Positions 24,701-32,509 of a stretch of DNA of 64,000 nt are shown here, piece by piece. Below the pieces are notes generated by a model. That model was not told the DNA's origin. It was given only the letters and a program-made list of their open reading frames with translations, and did no database searches. Position 1 is the stretch's first letter. Every line of letters begins with the position of its first letter. The stretch is taken from assembly GCF_000378385.1 (NCBI RefSeq), contig NZ_KB899663.1, positions 351,417 to 415,416 of the forward strand, given 5' to 3'. The position numbers and the translations under genes were made by a program. This DNA is from Paenibacillus daejeonensis DSM 15491 (GTDB lineage: Bacteria > Bacillota > Bacilli > Paenibacillales > Paenibacillaceae).

Positions 24701-26776
24701 ACGAATGTGACGTGGAGAAGTGCCGATACCAGCATCGCAGAAGTGAATGCGAACGGTGTAGTGACTCCCAAGAACATTGGCAGCACGACGATTACAGTTA
24801 GAACTGTGGATGGCGGTCATGAACAGTCGATTCCAGTCACTGTAGGACCAAACGTAGCCTCAGATGTTCATTTGAACCTATATCTTCTGAATATGAAGCA
24901 GGGCGGTAAGACGGAACAATTAATTGCAACGGTCACGCCTTCCAACGCTTCAAACAAGAATGTAACCTGGAAAAGTGAAGACCCTTCCGTAGCCACAGTG
25001 GTTAATGGCTTAGTGACGGCTGTTGGCGGTGGGTCGACCTACATTACTGTAACGACCGAAGACGGCGGGTTTACCAAGCAAGCGAGAGTTATTGTCGAAC
25101 AGACCATCTGGCCTGTGACAGGTGTAAGCACGAACAAGTCCTCACTTGAGCTGACCGTGGGTCAGCCTGGAGAGAAGTTGATTGCAACAGTTGCTCCTGC
25201 AAACGCGACGAATAAAGCCGTAACGTGGAGTAGCAGCGATTCGGCCATAGCTACAGTGAATGCAGATGGCTTGGTTGCGCCAGTTGCTGCAGGCAAGACC
25301 ACCGTAAAGGTAACGACTGTAGATGGAAATAACTCTGCATCTGTAGATGTGGAAGTAAAAGCGGCTCCTCAGCCACCGGCTAACGGTGGTGGCGGTGGCG
25401 GTGGTGCTGTCATCGTGGCCCCTCCAGCCAACCCGACGGAGGAAATTACAGGTGTGGTTGATGGTGGTGCAGCAAGTGGAGCTGGCCTGTCCTCCTTTGT
25501 TATCAAACGTACGTCTGGGTCGAACGGTGCCAAGCAAGATGCGATCGCGCTAGAAGCGAACAAGACCAAAGAAGCGGCTGACAAAGCGAAAGCTGCCGGT
25601 CTGCCGATCATCCGCGTGGTCATCCCTGATGCCAAGGATGAAGTGAGTGATACGACAGTAACCCTGCCGTTGAGCGCTCTTCAACATCTCAAAAATGATG
25701 AGATTGGTCTTGAGCTTTCGACAGCTAATGCTAGAATCGTCATCGGCAGCGAATCGCTGGCTGGGCAGAATCAAGAGCTGTATTTCCGTTTGACGCCGCT
25801 GAAAACAGCTGGTGAGCAAGCGCAGGTTGAGTCCCGCGCTGGTGCGCAAGCGGTTGTGCAGCAAACGGTAGGTGAAGGCAGCTTCGATCTGGTTGGACGT
25901 CCGGTTACAATCGAGACGAACATGAAGGGTCAACCAGTCGAGATTATTCTTCCACTCGCAGCTACCCAACTGCCTAGTAATGCTGCAGAGCGTGAGGCTT
26001 GGCTCTCTCGTCTCGTGATCTTCATTGAGCATAGCGACGGCGAGCGTGTGGTTGTACAACCGCAAGTCGTGACAGATGCTTCGGGGCAAGTAGGCTTGTC
26101 GTTTGAAATCAACAAATTCAGTACCTTCTCGATTCTGGAAATTCAGCCTGCAGCTGAAACCGAGCCAGAAGTGGGTGGTCGTCATGAGGCTTATATGAGC
26201 GGTTATGAAGACGGCACCTTCCGTCCATCCCGCCAAGTGACGCGTGCCGAACTGGCTGCGATTCTGGCGAGACTTTATGCGGCAGCTGCTGCTGAGCCTG
26301 TCTCGACTGAGCTGACCGATATCGACTCGCATTGGGCGGAAGCTTCCATTCGCGCAGTCGTTGCAGGTGGTTACATGCAAGGCTATCCCGACGGAACCTT
26401 CCAGCCGAACCGTGTCTTGAGCCGCGCCGAGATTGCTGCGATCCTGGCACGCGTGCAAGGACTGACGCACACAGGCGTAGCAACCTTTGGTGATGTAGCG
26501 AGCGGTCACTGGGCAGAAGGCTACATCGGAGCTGTTCAGCAAGCAGGTCTGATGACTGGCTACGAAGGTAATGAGTTCAGACCAGGGCAAGGTGTAACCC
26601 GTGCTGAAGTCGTGGTTATTGTCAACCGGGTGCTGCGCAGAGGCCCGCTCACGGATGTTACCGAGCCGAGCTGGTCGGACGTAAGTGTGAGTCACTGGGC
26701 ATTCGGACATATCGAGGAAGCCTCGCGGACTCACGACTACATCGTCGTGGACGGCGTAGAAGCATCAGTCCAATAA
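21716..26776 (+). CDS. S-layer-anchored protein with Asp-box region, seven Big_2 domains and three SLH domains
   Basis: A 1686-residue secreted protein. The signal peptide ends AQA-EP (after residue 40). Residues about 45-290 look like a beta-propeller (repeats such as GYLYMAS, DSEGNLYYTKD, DSQDNLYFTN). About 290-600 contains Asp-box-like strands (SVDGDQW, STTGKTW, SSEDGEEW). From about 610 to 1215 seven Big_2 immunoglobulin-like domains of about 83 residues follow, each with the PxxATxxxVxWxSSD pattern. After a Gly-rich linker comes an extracellular domain (about 1220-1480), then three SLH domains (YMSGYEDGTFRPSRQVTR; YPDGTFQPNR; FRPGQGVTRAE) that bind the pyruvylated cell-wall polymer. It is likely an adhesin or sensor at the cell surface. 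The ATG follows AGGAGA. Confidence 0.92.
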   Translation: MNGQFKKTMKVQARKGLLLMLCFLLLPVVSLVAPGGVAQAEPDLIPPSAVTTVFTGDHYGFDIHDGYLYMASRDTGKITRIKIDAEGNVEAGAQLEDFITDLSYAMSVAFDSEGNLYYTKDASGINKVSADKLPTNGQSISASTPNFSQRVAVHGGYNHNMAFDSQDNLYFTNMAFEPRRMGVYRVKKQNLGTNLPAEQVFEYVDSIEIQQLTFDVEDNLYFAIGRKIYTVNNEVVSGTSISTNEVQEFQELQTGQIAYGLRVFQNKFYYSDMSTVKRIEAVDLTPVQPEPEKWVTVNTGSTDTLSKIIYANGRYMAVGDNGVIAYSVDGDQWSSVKPYTIDSLMALMYQNGHYFAAGSDGIVLRSAANLTSWERMQVNITEPQPKVDPPYDYYDFVPSGESGFLLVGSQDAMVVYDEYEDEIGHEIEWMDFSPDNGTAVIRKVDNTSSVQVAVGQNMLLRFMESPDDNREGEAEPTEAVWTTWTFTGEDPDLHLNGVASFSKEISETLKEERYVVVGDDGLIFTSTTGKTWTKVISPTEESLFSVRWIDGRFYAVGGGGTLISSEDGEEWKTHLLAGEPEFDFYDIAKGPAGLIIVGANGQAVRQEIVRVAGVVLSGEDLILEGNEDIHTLTLIEGRPAVTLEAIVHPEDAVNKDVVWSLTGQSEEGVATLEDGVVTPLKEGTALITVTTVDGGFTSSAKLVVKSSLIPVTGVTLVELEEEQYTLTEGGFVSLVANVLPSDATDPEVEWSSSNENVVKVSDNGTVTAIGLGQATITVKTLDGGFEASADFTVVRPATGVTVSPEMETLAVGGPSVTLTATVTPTGSTNGAVTWTSNDSTIATVNSAGVVTPVSQGTATITATTQGGLTATAQITVVQLVSGIVVNPSTLSLDEQASDLLTATVAPVNATNPAVTWTTSDPEVATVDSNGLVTAVNKGTATITATSADGVHKNSSTVTVIRRAASVSINPSSLNLHENGATAVLTATVAPVGTNNTNVTWRSADTSIAEVNANGVVTPKNIGSTTITVRTVDGGHEQSIPVTVGPNVASDVHLNLYLLNMKQGGKTEQLIATVTPSNASNKNVTWKSEDPSVATVVNGLVTAVGGGSTYITVTTEDGGFTKQARVIVEQTIWPVTGVSTNKSSLELTVGQPGEKLIATVAPANATNKAVTWSSSDSAIATVNADGLVAPVAAGKTTVKVTTVDGNNSASVDVEVKAAPQPPANGGGGGGGAVIVAPPANPTEEITGVVDGGAASGAGLSSFVIKRTSGSNGAKQDAIALEANKTKEAADKAKAAGLPIIRVVIPDAKDEVSDTTVTLPLSALQHLKNDEIGLELSTANARIVIGSESLAGQNQELYFRLTPLKTAGEQAQVESRAGAQAVVQQTVGEGSFDLVGRPVTIETNMKGQPVEIILPLAATQLPSNAAEREAWLSRLVIFIEHSDGERVVVQPQVVTDASGQVGLSFEINKFSTFSILEIQPAAETEPEVGGRHEAYMSGYEDGTFRPSRQVTRAELAAILARLYAAAAAEPVSTELTDIDSHWAEASIRAVVAGGYMQGYPDGTFQPNRVLSRAEIAAILARVQGLTHTGVATFGDVASGHWAEGYIGAVQQAGLMTGYEGNEFRPGQGVTRAEVVVIVNRVLRRGPLTDVTEPSWSDVSVSHWAFGHIEEASRTHDYIVVDGVEASVQ

Positions 26777-26787
26777 AAACAGTGTAA

Positions 26788-26821
26788 AAATGCCTGACGG
26801 CTGGACCGTCAGGCATTTTTG
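26788..26821 (+). terminator. Terminator of the Big_2/SLH gene
   Basis: The stem TGCCTGACGG/CCGTCAGGCA has a four-base loop, five A before it and six T after it. Confidence 0.9.
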
Positions 26822-26870
26822 CGTCTGTAGTTGGGTCAACTTCGTGCGTAATTGCGTAATGGGCTCGTGC

Positions 26871-27053
26871 TAACGAAACTACAGAACGCTATTTAGTCCA
26901 AAACACAGGTTTTGAAAACCTAACGAAACTGGGGATTCTTATTTGGCAACAAAAAGCGAAAAGGCTTCACCTTATGTGGTATAAGAATCGGTAGTTTCGT
27001 TAGAATTGTGAATCGCAGATATAACGCGTAATACCGCTATGAGGTTTCGTTAG
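26871..27053. repeat. TAACGAAAC repeat array, first locus (50/72/50 spacing)
   Basis: TAACGAAACT occurs at 26871 and 26921 (50 bp). Its inverse complement GTTTCGTTA follows in the copies beginning at 26993 and 27043 (50 bp). The inner distance is 72 bp. The same motif and the same distances occur at 40911-41092. It lies in the 384-bp gap between the SLH gene and the P-loop kinase gene; apart from the kinase promoter I see nothing else there. Confidence 0.75.
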
Positions 27054-27080
27054 AGAGGGAGAAGGACGCCATGAAAGCTT

Positions 27081-27109
27081 TTGACAAAGCGCTACCGCTC
27101 TTTTACGAT
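27081..27109 (+). promoter_or_regulatory. Sigma-A promoter of the P-loop kinase gene
   Basis: TTGACA at 27081 and TACGAT at 27104 with a 17-bp spacer, 52 bp before the gene. Confidence 0.6.
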
Positions 27110-27160
27110 TGGAAGACAACCTACGGATGAAATTTCATATCCATGATGAAGGAGACGGTT

Positions 27161-27745
27161 ATGGCTAAACTAATTTTCATTGTCGGCAGCGCAGGGGCGG
27201 GTAAGACCTCGGTGGCCCGAGCGTTGGTTGCTCGCCGCCCAGCGGCCTTTTTGGATATGGACACCCTATTGCGCCCAGCAGCAGAGACCATTATGACCAT
27301 GGCGGGGCTCGATCCGACAGACCGGGATTCACCATTATATAAGGAACGCTGCCGCAATCTGGGCTATCGCATCACGATGGATGCTGCTTTGGAGAATGTC
27401 CAACTGGGACTGGATGCGGTTGTCATTGGTCCATTCACCCGTGAAACCTCCGATCCGGCTTGGCTCGATCACGAGCTTGCCCGAATTGGTGCCGCGCGCG
27501 ACATCGTTCGGGTCATTGTCGTCTCGCTGCCGGATACCGACCAATATTACACTCGTATTCGGGACCGCGGTTCTGAATTGGATGTGTGGAAGCTGGAGCA
27601 TTGGGAGACCTTCAAGAGCTCACTGGCCGATCGGGATATCCATTGGCAGCTGCCACCCTCAGCCATCCTTAAGCATGATAATTCAGGCCCCCTCGATTCA
27701 GCAGTTGTTGACCGGCTAGAGCAATTTGTGTGGGGACGAATGTAA
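27161..27745 (+). CDS. P-loop ATP-binding protein (AAA_33-like kinase)
   Basis: A 194-residue protein. The ATG at 27161 follows AAGGAGACGG; upstream in-frame ATGs have no such site. Walker A is GSAGAGKT (residues 9-16); a DMDTLLRP stretch follows where nucleotide kinases bind their second substrate, and DAVVIGPFTRE resembles the Walker B/lid region of zeta-toxin or chloramphenicol-phosphotransferase-like kinases. It is probably a small-molecule kinase of unknown substrate. It is monocistronic, with its own promoter and terminator. Confidence 0.82.
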   Translation: MAKLIFIVGSAGAGKTSVARALVARRPAAFLDMDTLLRPAAETIMTMAGLDPTDRDSPLYKERCRNLGYRITMDAALENVQLGLDAVVIGPFTRETSDPAWLDHELARIGAARDIVRVIVVSLPDTDQYYTRIRDRGSELDVWKLEHWETFKSSLADRDIHWQLPPSAILKHDNSGPLDSAVVDRLEQFVWGRM

Positions 27746-27786
27746 ATCTGGAGTTTATGGCGCTATAATCAATCCAAAAAGAAGAT

Positions 27787-27821
27787 GCCCGGTCCTTTAC
27801 GAAGGAAACCGGGCGTTTTCA
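27787..27821. terminator. Terminator between kinase gene and hslO
   Basis: The arms GCCCGGT and ACCGGGC with inner CCTT/AAGG pairing are followed by GTTTTC. It is located in the 96-bp convergent gap and is plausible in both directions. Confidence 0.7.
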
Positions 27822-27841
27822 TGTTTCTATCAGTTCACCAG

Positions 27842-28684
27842 TCATTCCAGACAACCCGCAATCTCATCAGCAGTGAAAGCGTAACACGTTCCACATCGAT
27901 GACAGACAAATTCGATGGATGTTGAGTCATGTATGGCTTGCTCCAGCTCGGTTCGGTCCAGGGTGTAGAGCATGGGGGAGAATAGTTCACGGGAGCAGTC
28001 GCAGTGCCATTGCACTCCCGCTTGCGTAACCATTTCTGTGATACCAAAAAGATGATGAGGCAGCCTGGACAATGGCAGGTTTGGATCTGCGACTTGTCGT
28101 TCATGCGCTTCTAGCTGCCCCATCAGATCCTGTAGGAGAGCTGCAGGTGCGCCGGGTAACAATTGAATAGCAACCCCTCTTCCGAAAAGTTGCGCATCCG
28201 ACGTCCATTGCTCCGTAGTCCAAAAGCGGGTGGGGGTCTGCTCGCTCTGCGTATAGAAATGGGCGGCATCGTCCGTTACCGTCCCGTAAGGCATGTCCGC
28301 AATTCCGGTGAATCGTACAGGCATACCAATATCGCGAATGACTTGCAGATAGGCCTTGGGTCCAATCAACATTTCAAGCTCGTGTTCACCCAGTACTAAT
28401 GCTCTGCAAGCCTCATTGGCATAACCGCTAACGCGGCCCATATCGTCTGCTTCTGCAATCAGGGCGAGCTCTCGCTGGCTGCCTCGTATCGTATAGGTTA
28501 CGCGCTCCTTATCCTTCATGAAGCCAGTCGTCAATCCCGCGATAGTCAGCAGGCGGGCCAGTGCAATGGCGACCCCGGCGGACAGTTCGCGGTTAGCGAT
28601 TCCAGAACTCAGAAGATCAGAGGTATCCGCGAATACAAGTCGGGCTTGCTTGCACGATGTCATGCATTTTATTAATGTGTTCAT
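27842..28684 (-). CDS. hslO: Redox-regulated chaperone Hsp33
   Basis: A 280-residue protein starting with ATG after AAGGAGAG. The N-terminal domain carries the family pattern around FADTSDLLSSGIANRELSAGVAIALARLL and GGLTTGFMKD-type stretches. The C-terminal redox switch has the four zinc-binding cysteines as WHCDCSRE (C-x-C) and FVCHRCGTC (C-x-x-C). Under oxidative stress the cysteines form disulfides, zinc is released and the protein becomes an ATP-independent holdase. It is slightly divergent from textbook Hsp33 (the usual GEI motif is not evident), so it could be a paralogue. Confidence 0.85.
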   Translation of the reverse strand: MNTLIKCMTSCKQARLVFADTSDLLSSGIANRELSAGVAIALARLLTIAGLTTGFMKDKERVTYTIRGSQRELALIAEADDMGRVSGYANEACRALVLGEHELEMLIGPKAYLQVIRDIGMPVRFTGIADMPYGTVTDDAAHFYTQSEQTPTRFWTTEQWTSDAQLFGRGVAIQLLPGAPAALLQDLMGQLEAHERQVADPNLPLSRLPHHLFGITEMVTQAGVQWHCDCSRELFSPMLYTLDRTELEQAIHDSTSIEFVCHRCGTCYAFTADEIAGCLE

Positions 28685-28717
28685 CAGTAACTCTCCTTCT
28701 GCGGCCGAGGGTATACA

Positions 28718-28764
28718 TTGTCAGGACTCGCAAGAAACAGTATAATTCCTCACGTAACGTTAGG
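28718..28764 (+). promoter_or_regulatory. Promoter with MerR-type dyad for the MerR gene
   Basis: TTGTCA (28718) and TATAAT (28741) are separated by 17 bp. Directly after the -10 box lies the near-perfect dyad CCTCACGTAACGTTAGG (28748-28764), a TipA/Mta-like operator. Here it covers the transcription start instead of the spacer. Confidence 0.7.
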
Positions 28765-28808
28765 TTCAAGTGTGGAATTCTACAAGAGTGCAGGGGAGGG
28801 AGAATCTG

Positions 28809-29549
28809 ATGTCAGAAGGTCCGTGGAAAGTGGGAGCTCTTGCATCGATGAGTGGAGTGACCGTGAGGACTCTGCACTATTATGGAGAAATTGGGCTGTT
28901 GTGTCCCTCCATGCAAACTGAAGCAGGTCACCGACTATATTCACAAGACGATGTGAGTAGGCTCTATCAGATTCTCATGCTTAAACGATTGGGGCTGCCG
29001 CTTGAGAATATCCAAGACATACTGGACGACCCGGCGCACCGCTCGGAGGAGGTCTTGCAGATGCAGGCTGAGCGGCTGGAGCAGCAGATCCAGACGGCGA
29101 CCCAGTTACTGAGCGAGATCAATCAGCTAGTAGAGCTGGTTCAAGGTGGGGAAGGCATGCAGGGCGAGGAAGTCCTGAAAGCGATGCAACTGATGAAGAT
29201 GTTAGATAGTTCATACTTCAAGCCGCTTCATCCCGAATTATACAAACAGCGGTTACAGCAAGGGTACCACGTACTCACGCCTTCTGAGGAGGAGGCAGCA
29301 GATTTAATGGATGAATTTGAACAGGCCAGGAGACAGGGGATTCCCCCGGAGGAAGACACGGTACAAAAGCTTGCCCGGCGGTGGGTGGACGCGCTGCAAG
29401 CTCACGAGCCAGATCATCACGCGCTGACAGAAGCCGCGGAGCAGTACTACGCCGCCTATCCAGGAGAGGCGGCGCAATACGGTATGACCACAGAGCTCTA
29501 TGCGTACATCCGTCAAAGTGTTAACCAATTGGAGCGGGATAAGTCATAG
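28809..29549 (+). CDS. MerR-family regulator
   Basis: A 246-residue protein. The ATG at 28809 follows GGGGAGGGAGA. The N-terminal winged helix reads WKVGALASMSGVTVRTLHYYGEIGLL...GHRLYSQDDVSRL, followed by the dimerisation coiled coil (RLEQQIQTATQLLSEINQLVELV). The C-terminal half (about residues 145-246) is helical with YAAYPGEAAQYGM, similar to the TipAS-type antibiotic-binding domain, but lacks obvious heavy-metal cysteines. It is divergent from hslO and convergent, with only 1 bp between, with the response-regulator gene. It is probably autoregulated through the dyad at 28748. Confidence 0.88.
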   Translation: MSEGPWKVGALASMSGVTVRTLHYYGEIGLLCPSMQTEAGHRLYSQDDVSRLYQILMLKRLGLPLENIQDILDDPAHRSEEVLQMQAERLEQQIQTATQLLSEINQLVELVQGGEGMQGEEVLKAMQLMKMLDSSYFKPLHPELYKQRLQQGYHVLTPSEEEAADLMDEFEQARRQGIPPEEDTVQKLARRWVDALQAHEPDHHALTEAAEQYYAAYPGEAAQYGMTTELYAYIRQSVNQLERDKS

Positions 29550-29550
29550 G

Positions 29551-31152
29551 CTAGCCCATCGCCTGCGTGCGATACTCAGAAGGGGTCATACCGGTAATTT
29601 TCTTAAACACCTGAGTGAAGTAACGTGGGTCCTGATAACCGACGAGCGGGGCCAACTGGTATACTTTGACCTCGGTATTGGCCAGGATGTAGCGGGCTTT
29701 CTCGATCCGGCACCGGGTCAGATACTCGAGGAAGGTCAGTCCCGAGACCTGCTTGAAGAGGGCGCAGAAATGACTGGTGCTGAGACCCACAAAGTCGGAT
29801 ACCTCGTCGATACCCAGATCATTGCGATAGTGGTTGTCGATGTAGCGCTGGGCTTTGGCTATCAACGAGGCGCCATCCTCTTGCTCGCTGGAGCCCAAGA
29901 GCAGCTCGGTCCAGTCGCGATAGGCTTCCTTCAGGGAGGTAATGGCGGCGTCCAGGGTGTCCGCCTCTTCCATGTGCAGCAGGAGTCCGTCGATTGGCAG
30001 CTCACTTGTCATCTGCAGCTGACTAAATTCCCGGTGGGAAATGATCGCGATCTCGGTCATGAAGCGCAGCAGCGCCTCACGGCTCATGCCACCGCTCTCC
30101 AGCTCCGTTTGCAGCTGGTCCAGCAGACCCAGTAGACGAAACAGGTCAAGGGCGCGGATGGCTTGCATCAGCTCATCCTCAATCCATCTCGGATAAGGCC
30201 AGCCTTCCAGTCCGTCTGGTGTCGGAGCGTGTCCTGCGCGGTCGGCAAATACAGTTTGCTGGCCGGCAAAAAAACGCTGATAAAGGGCATTCTGCGCGCT
30301 GCGGTAAGCGGTATTGAGCTGTTCCAGCCCGCGCACTTGCTTGCTGAAGCCGACCGAGCAGGACAGCTTGGCGTAAGTGGCGATATGGCTCACAATTTCT
30401 TGTCCAAGATGCTCCTTGCGCTGGTCTGCCTCGGCGGGAAAGAGCAGAATCCACTCGCCGCTGTGAAAGGGGAACATCGCCAGAGCTTCATTGTGAGTGG
30501 ACCATTCCTCTAATATATTGCGAACGGCGAAGAACCACAGTCTTTTTTCATCGGACGTCCACTGCTTGTTCACGGAAGCAAACCGATCAAGTTGGACGAT
30601 TGCCATCAAATAGGACTGCTCCAGCAGACTCATCTCCAACCACTTCAAATGCTGCAACGGTCTGGAGTTGCCCTCCGTCAGCTCCGCAAGCAGACGCTCG
30701 CGGGCGAGCAGCGACAACGCCTGTACGGAGTGCATCAACTGATCGCTCTCTTCGCGTGCCCGTCGATCTGCCTCCAGTTTGGCTACCGATTTGCGGATGA
30801 TTCCAGTCAATTCATCGTGGTCGATGGGCTTCAGAAGATAGTCCGACGCCCCTTCGCGTATGGCCCGCCGCGCGTACTCGAAGTCGCCATAGCCACTAAT
30901 AACGATAAAGATAAGCCGGGCATCGCAGCTGCGTACCTCGGACATGAGGGCGATGCCATCAATGGACGGCATACGGATATCGCTGATGATCATATCCGGC
31001 TTGCGCTCGTGGTACAACCGCAGCGCTTCCTCGCCGTTGCGGGCCTTGCCGACAATGCGGACGCCAAGCTCTTCCCACGGCACCGCGACTTCCAGAGATC
31101 GCAGAATGATCGGCTCGTCATCCACAAGCAAGGCGGTATAGGTGTGATTCAT
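29551..31152 (-). CDS. YesN-type response regulator (receiver + AraC HTH)
   Basis: A 533-residue protein. The receiver domain (1-125) has the acidic pair in LLVDDEP, the phosphorylated Asp in MIISDIRMPSIDG, and Lys in YLLKPID. A long middle region follows (about 130-420). The C-terminal AraC HTH pair (435-530) includes LGIDEVSDFVGLSTSHFCALFK and VGYQDPRYFTQVFKKITGMTPSEYR. It starts with ATG overlapping the stop of the preceding binding-protein gene (ATGA), last in a six-gene minus-strand unit. It should activate the sugar importer of the same unit when phosphorylated by the neighbouring kinase. Confidence 0.94.
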   Translation of the reverse strand: MNHTYTALLVDDEPIILRSLEVAVPWEELGVRIVGKARNGEEALRLYHERKPDMIISDIRMPSIDGIALMSEVRSCDARLIFIVISGYGDFEYARRAIREGASDYLLKPIDHDELTGIIRKSVAKLEADRRAREESDQLMHSVQALSLLARERLLAELTEGNSRPLQHLKWLEMSLLEQSYLMAIVQLDRFASVNKQWTSDEKRLWFFAVRNILEEWSTHNEALAMFPFHSGEWILLFPAEADQRKEHLGQEIVSHIATYAKLSCSVGFSKQVRGLEQLNTAYRSAQNALYQRFFAGQQTVFADRAGHAPTPDGLEGWPYPRWIEDELMQAIRALDLFRLLGLLDQLQTELESGGMSREALLRFMTEIAIISHREFSQLQMTSELPIDGLLLHMEEADTLDAAITSLKEAYRDWTELLLGSSEQEDGASLIAKAQRYIDNHYRNDLGIDEVSDFVGLSTSHFCALFKQVSGLTFLEYLTRCRIEKARYILANTEVKVYQLAPLVGYQDPRYFTQVFKKITGMTPSEYRTQAMG

Positions 31153-32498
31153 CTTGGCTCTCCCCCTGTATTGTTTCTTAGTTGCCAGTAGGCTGCCGCG
31201 GCGGCATCGAGCTGCTGCAGCGCCTCCTCCGGACTGATCTCGAGACTCATCAATTGATCATTAAGCGCAAGAAAGGCCCGTCTCACCTCAGGAGAGAGAA
31301 CATTGTCGTAAGCAATGAAGGTCTGCGGGCTGCTCTCCATGAGGCGGTGCAACTGGGCGAACACGGGCCCAGTGCGCGCGGGATCAAAATCGATCGGCAT
31401 GGATGGCAGCCGCAGCCCTTCGTAAACGATGCGTTGCTGCACTTCTTTGGTATACAGTCTGCGCATGAGCTCCAGCGCCAGTTCCTTGCGCGGACCGCTC
31501 AGCTCGGCCGACAGACCAATGCCGATGGAGTATCCCCCAGCCATGCTATGCGACTGGTCTGCCTCGAGCGTAGGGAAGGGCAGAACGCCGATATCTGCCG
31601 CTTGGACGACAGCCCCAGGGGCACTGAGCAGTGTAATGTCCCAGTTGCCGTTAAGATACATAGCTGCCTGACCGCTCGTGAACAGCTCAATGGCTTCTTC
31701 GGTCGAAACCCCGGAGGGCCGGGAATTAAAGGCACCGTCTTGCGCCCACTGTTGCAGCTTGGTTAGTGCAGCGAGGTAGGGTTCATTGGCAAAGGCAACC
31801 TCCGGTTTGCCTTCTGCCAAATCCAGAATGACTTGCGGGCCTGCCAATCGATCCATCAGATAATGGGTGTAGATCGCCCCAGGCCATTGCTCCTCATTGC
31901 CCAGCGCAAAAGGGAGAATGCCCTCTGCCAGCAAGGTGTCCATCACCGCATCCAGCTCGGTCAGGGTGGATGGCGGTGCCAGTCCCAGCCCGTCGAACAG
32001 CGCACGATTATAGAAGATCGGCTCGGCATGACCTTCAAAAGGCAAGCCATAAATACGGTCCTCTAGCGTCCACAAGCTAAGATCGCGGAAGACCAGCCCC
32101 TGCTCGGCAACAAAATCTGTCAGCTCCATTAGGCGCTGGCTTCTGGCATACGGCTCGAATTCCGCCCCACCAAATAATACGAACAGGTCGGGTGGTGTGC
32201 CGGTGACCATTTCACTCTTTAGCTTTTGTTCCCGATGAATCGTTTGATCGATGCCTTCGAAATTTACTTTAACATTGCCATGCTCCTGTTCGAACGAGCG
32301 AACCGCATCTTCAAAAATGGCCAGGATGGGGCGGTCATGCTCTTTGGTCCAAAAGTGCCGAAACGTCAGTGTGACCTTCTCTGGATCAGCAACCACGGGT
32401 TGCTCCGTGCCGTCCGAGAAGCTGTAGAGGATGACACTGACCAGTGTAAGAATATAGAGGGCGAACAGGGTTATTTTTTTTCTCGTGTTAGCTGCCAT
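31149..32498 (-). CDS. Membrane-anchored sugar-binding protein, probable sensor component
   Basis: A 449-residue family-1 extracellular binding protein. The ATG at 32498 follows GAGGAGG (six-base spacing). The N-terminus has an uncleaved-looking membrane helix (ITLFALYILTLVSVILYSF) without a lipobox cysteine, unlike the transport binding protein at 36233-37594. The rest is a typical two-lobe fold (TFRHFWTKEH; GTPPDLFVLFGG; FTSGQAAMYLNGNWDI). It sits between the histidine kinase and response regulator genes, overlapping the latter by 4 bp. This position matches three-component sugar sensors such as Geobacillus AraPST, in which a binding protein presents sugar to the kinase. It is therefore likely sensory rather than transport-related. 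Confidence 0.85.
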   Translation of the reverse strand: MAANTRKKITLFALYILTLVSVILYSFSDGTEQPVVADPEKVTLTFRHFWTKEHDRPILAIFEDAVRSFEQEHGNVKVNFEGIDQTIHREQKLKSEMVTGTPPDLFVLFGGAEFEPYARSQRLMELTDFVAEQGLVFRDLSLWTLEDRIYGLPFEGHAEPIFYNRALFDGLGLAPPSTLTELDAVMDTLLAEGILPFALGNEEQWPGAIYTHYLMDRLAGPQVILDLAEGKPEVAFANEPYLAALTKLQQWAQDGAFNSRPSGVSTEEAIELFTSGQAAMYLNGNWDITLLSAPGAVVQAADIGVLPFPTLEADQSHSMAGGYSIGIGLSAELSGPRKELALELMRRLYTKEVQQRIVYEGLRLPSMPIDFDPARTGPVFAQLHRLMESSPQTFIAYDNVLSPEVRRAFLALNDQLMSLEISPEEALQQLDAAAAAYWQLRNNTGGEPR

Positions 32499-32509
32499 GG
32501 TCTTCCTCC

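Noticed and set aside
27072-27131. 19-codon ORF upstream of the P-loop kinase gene
   Set aside because: It covers the TTGACA/TACGAT promoter, lacks a good ribosome site and has no recognisable content.
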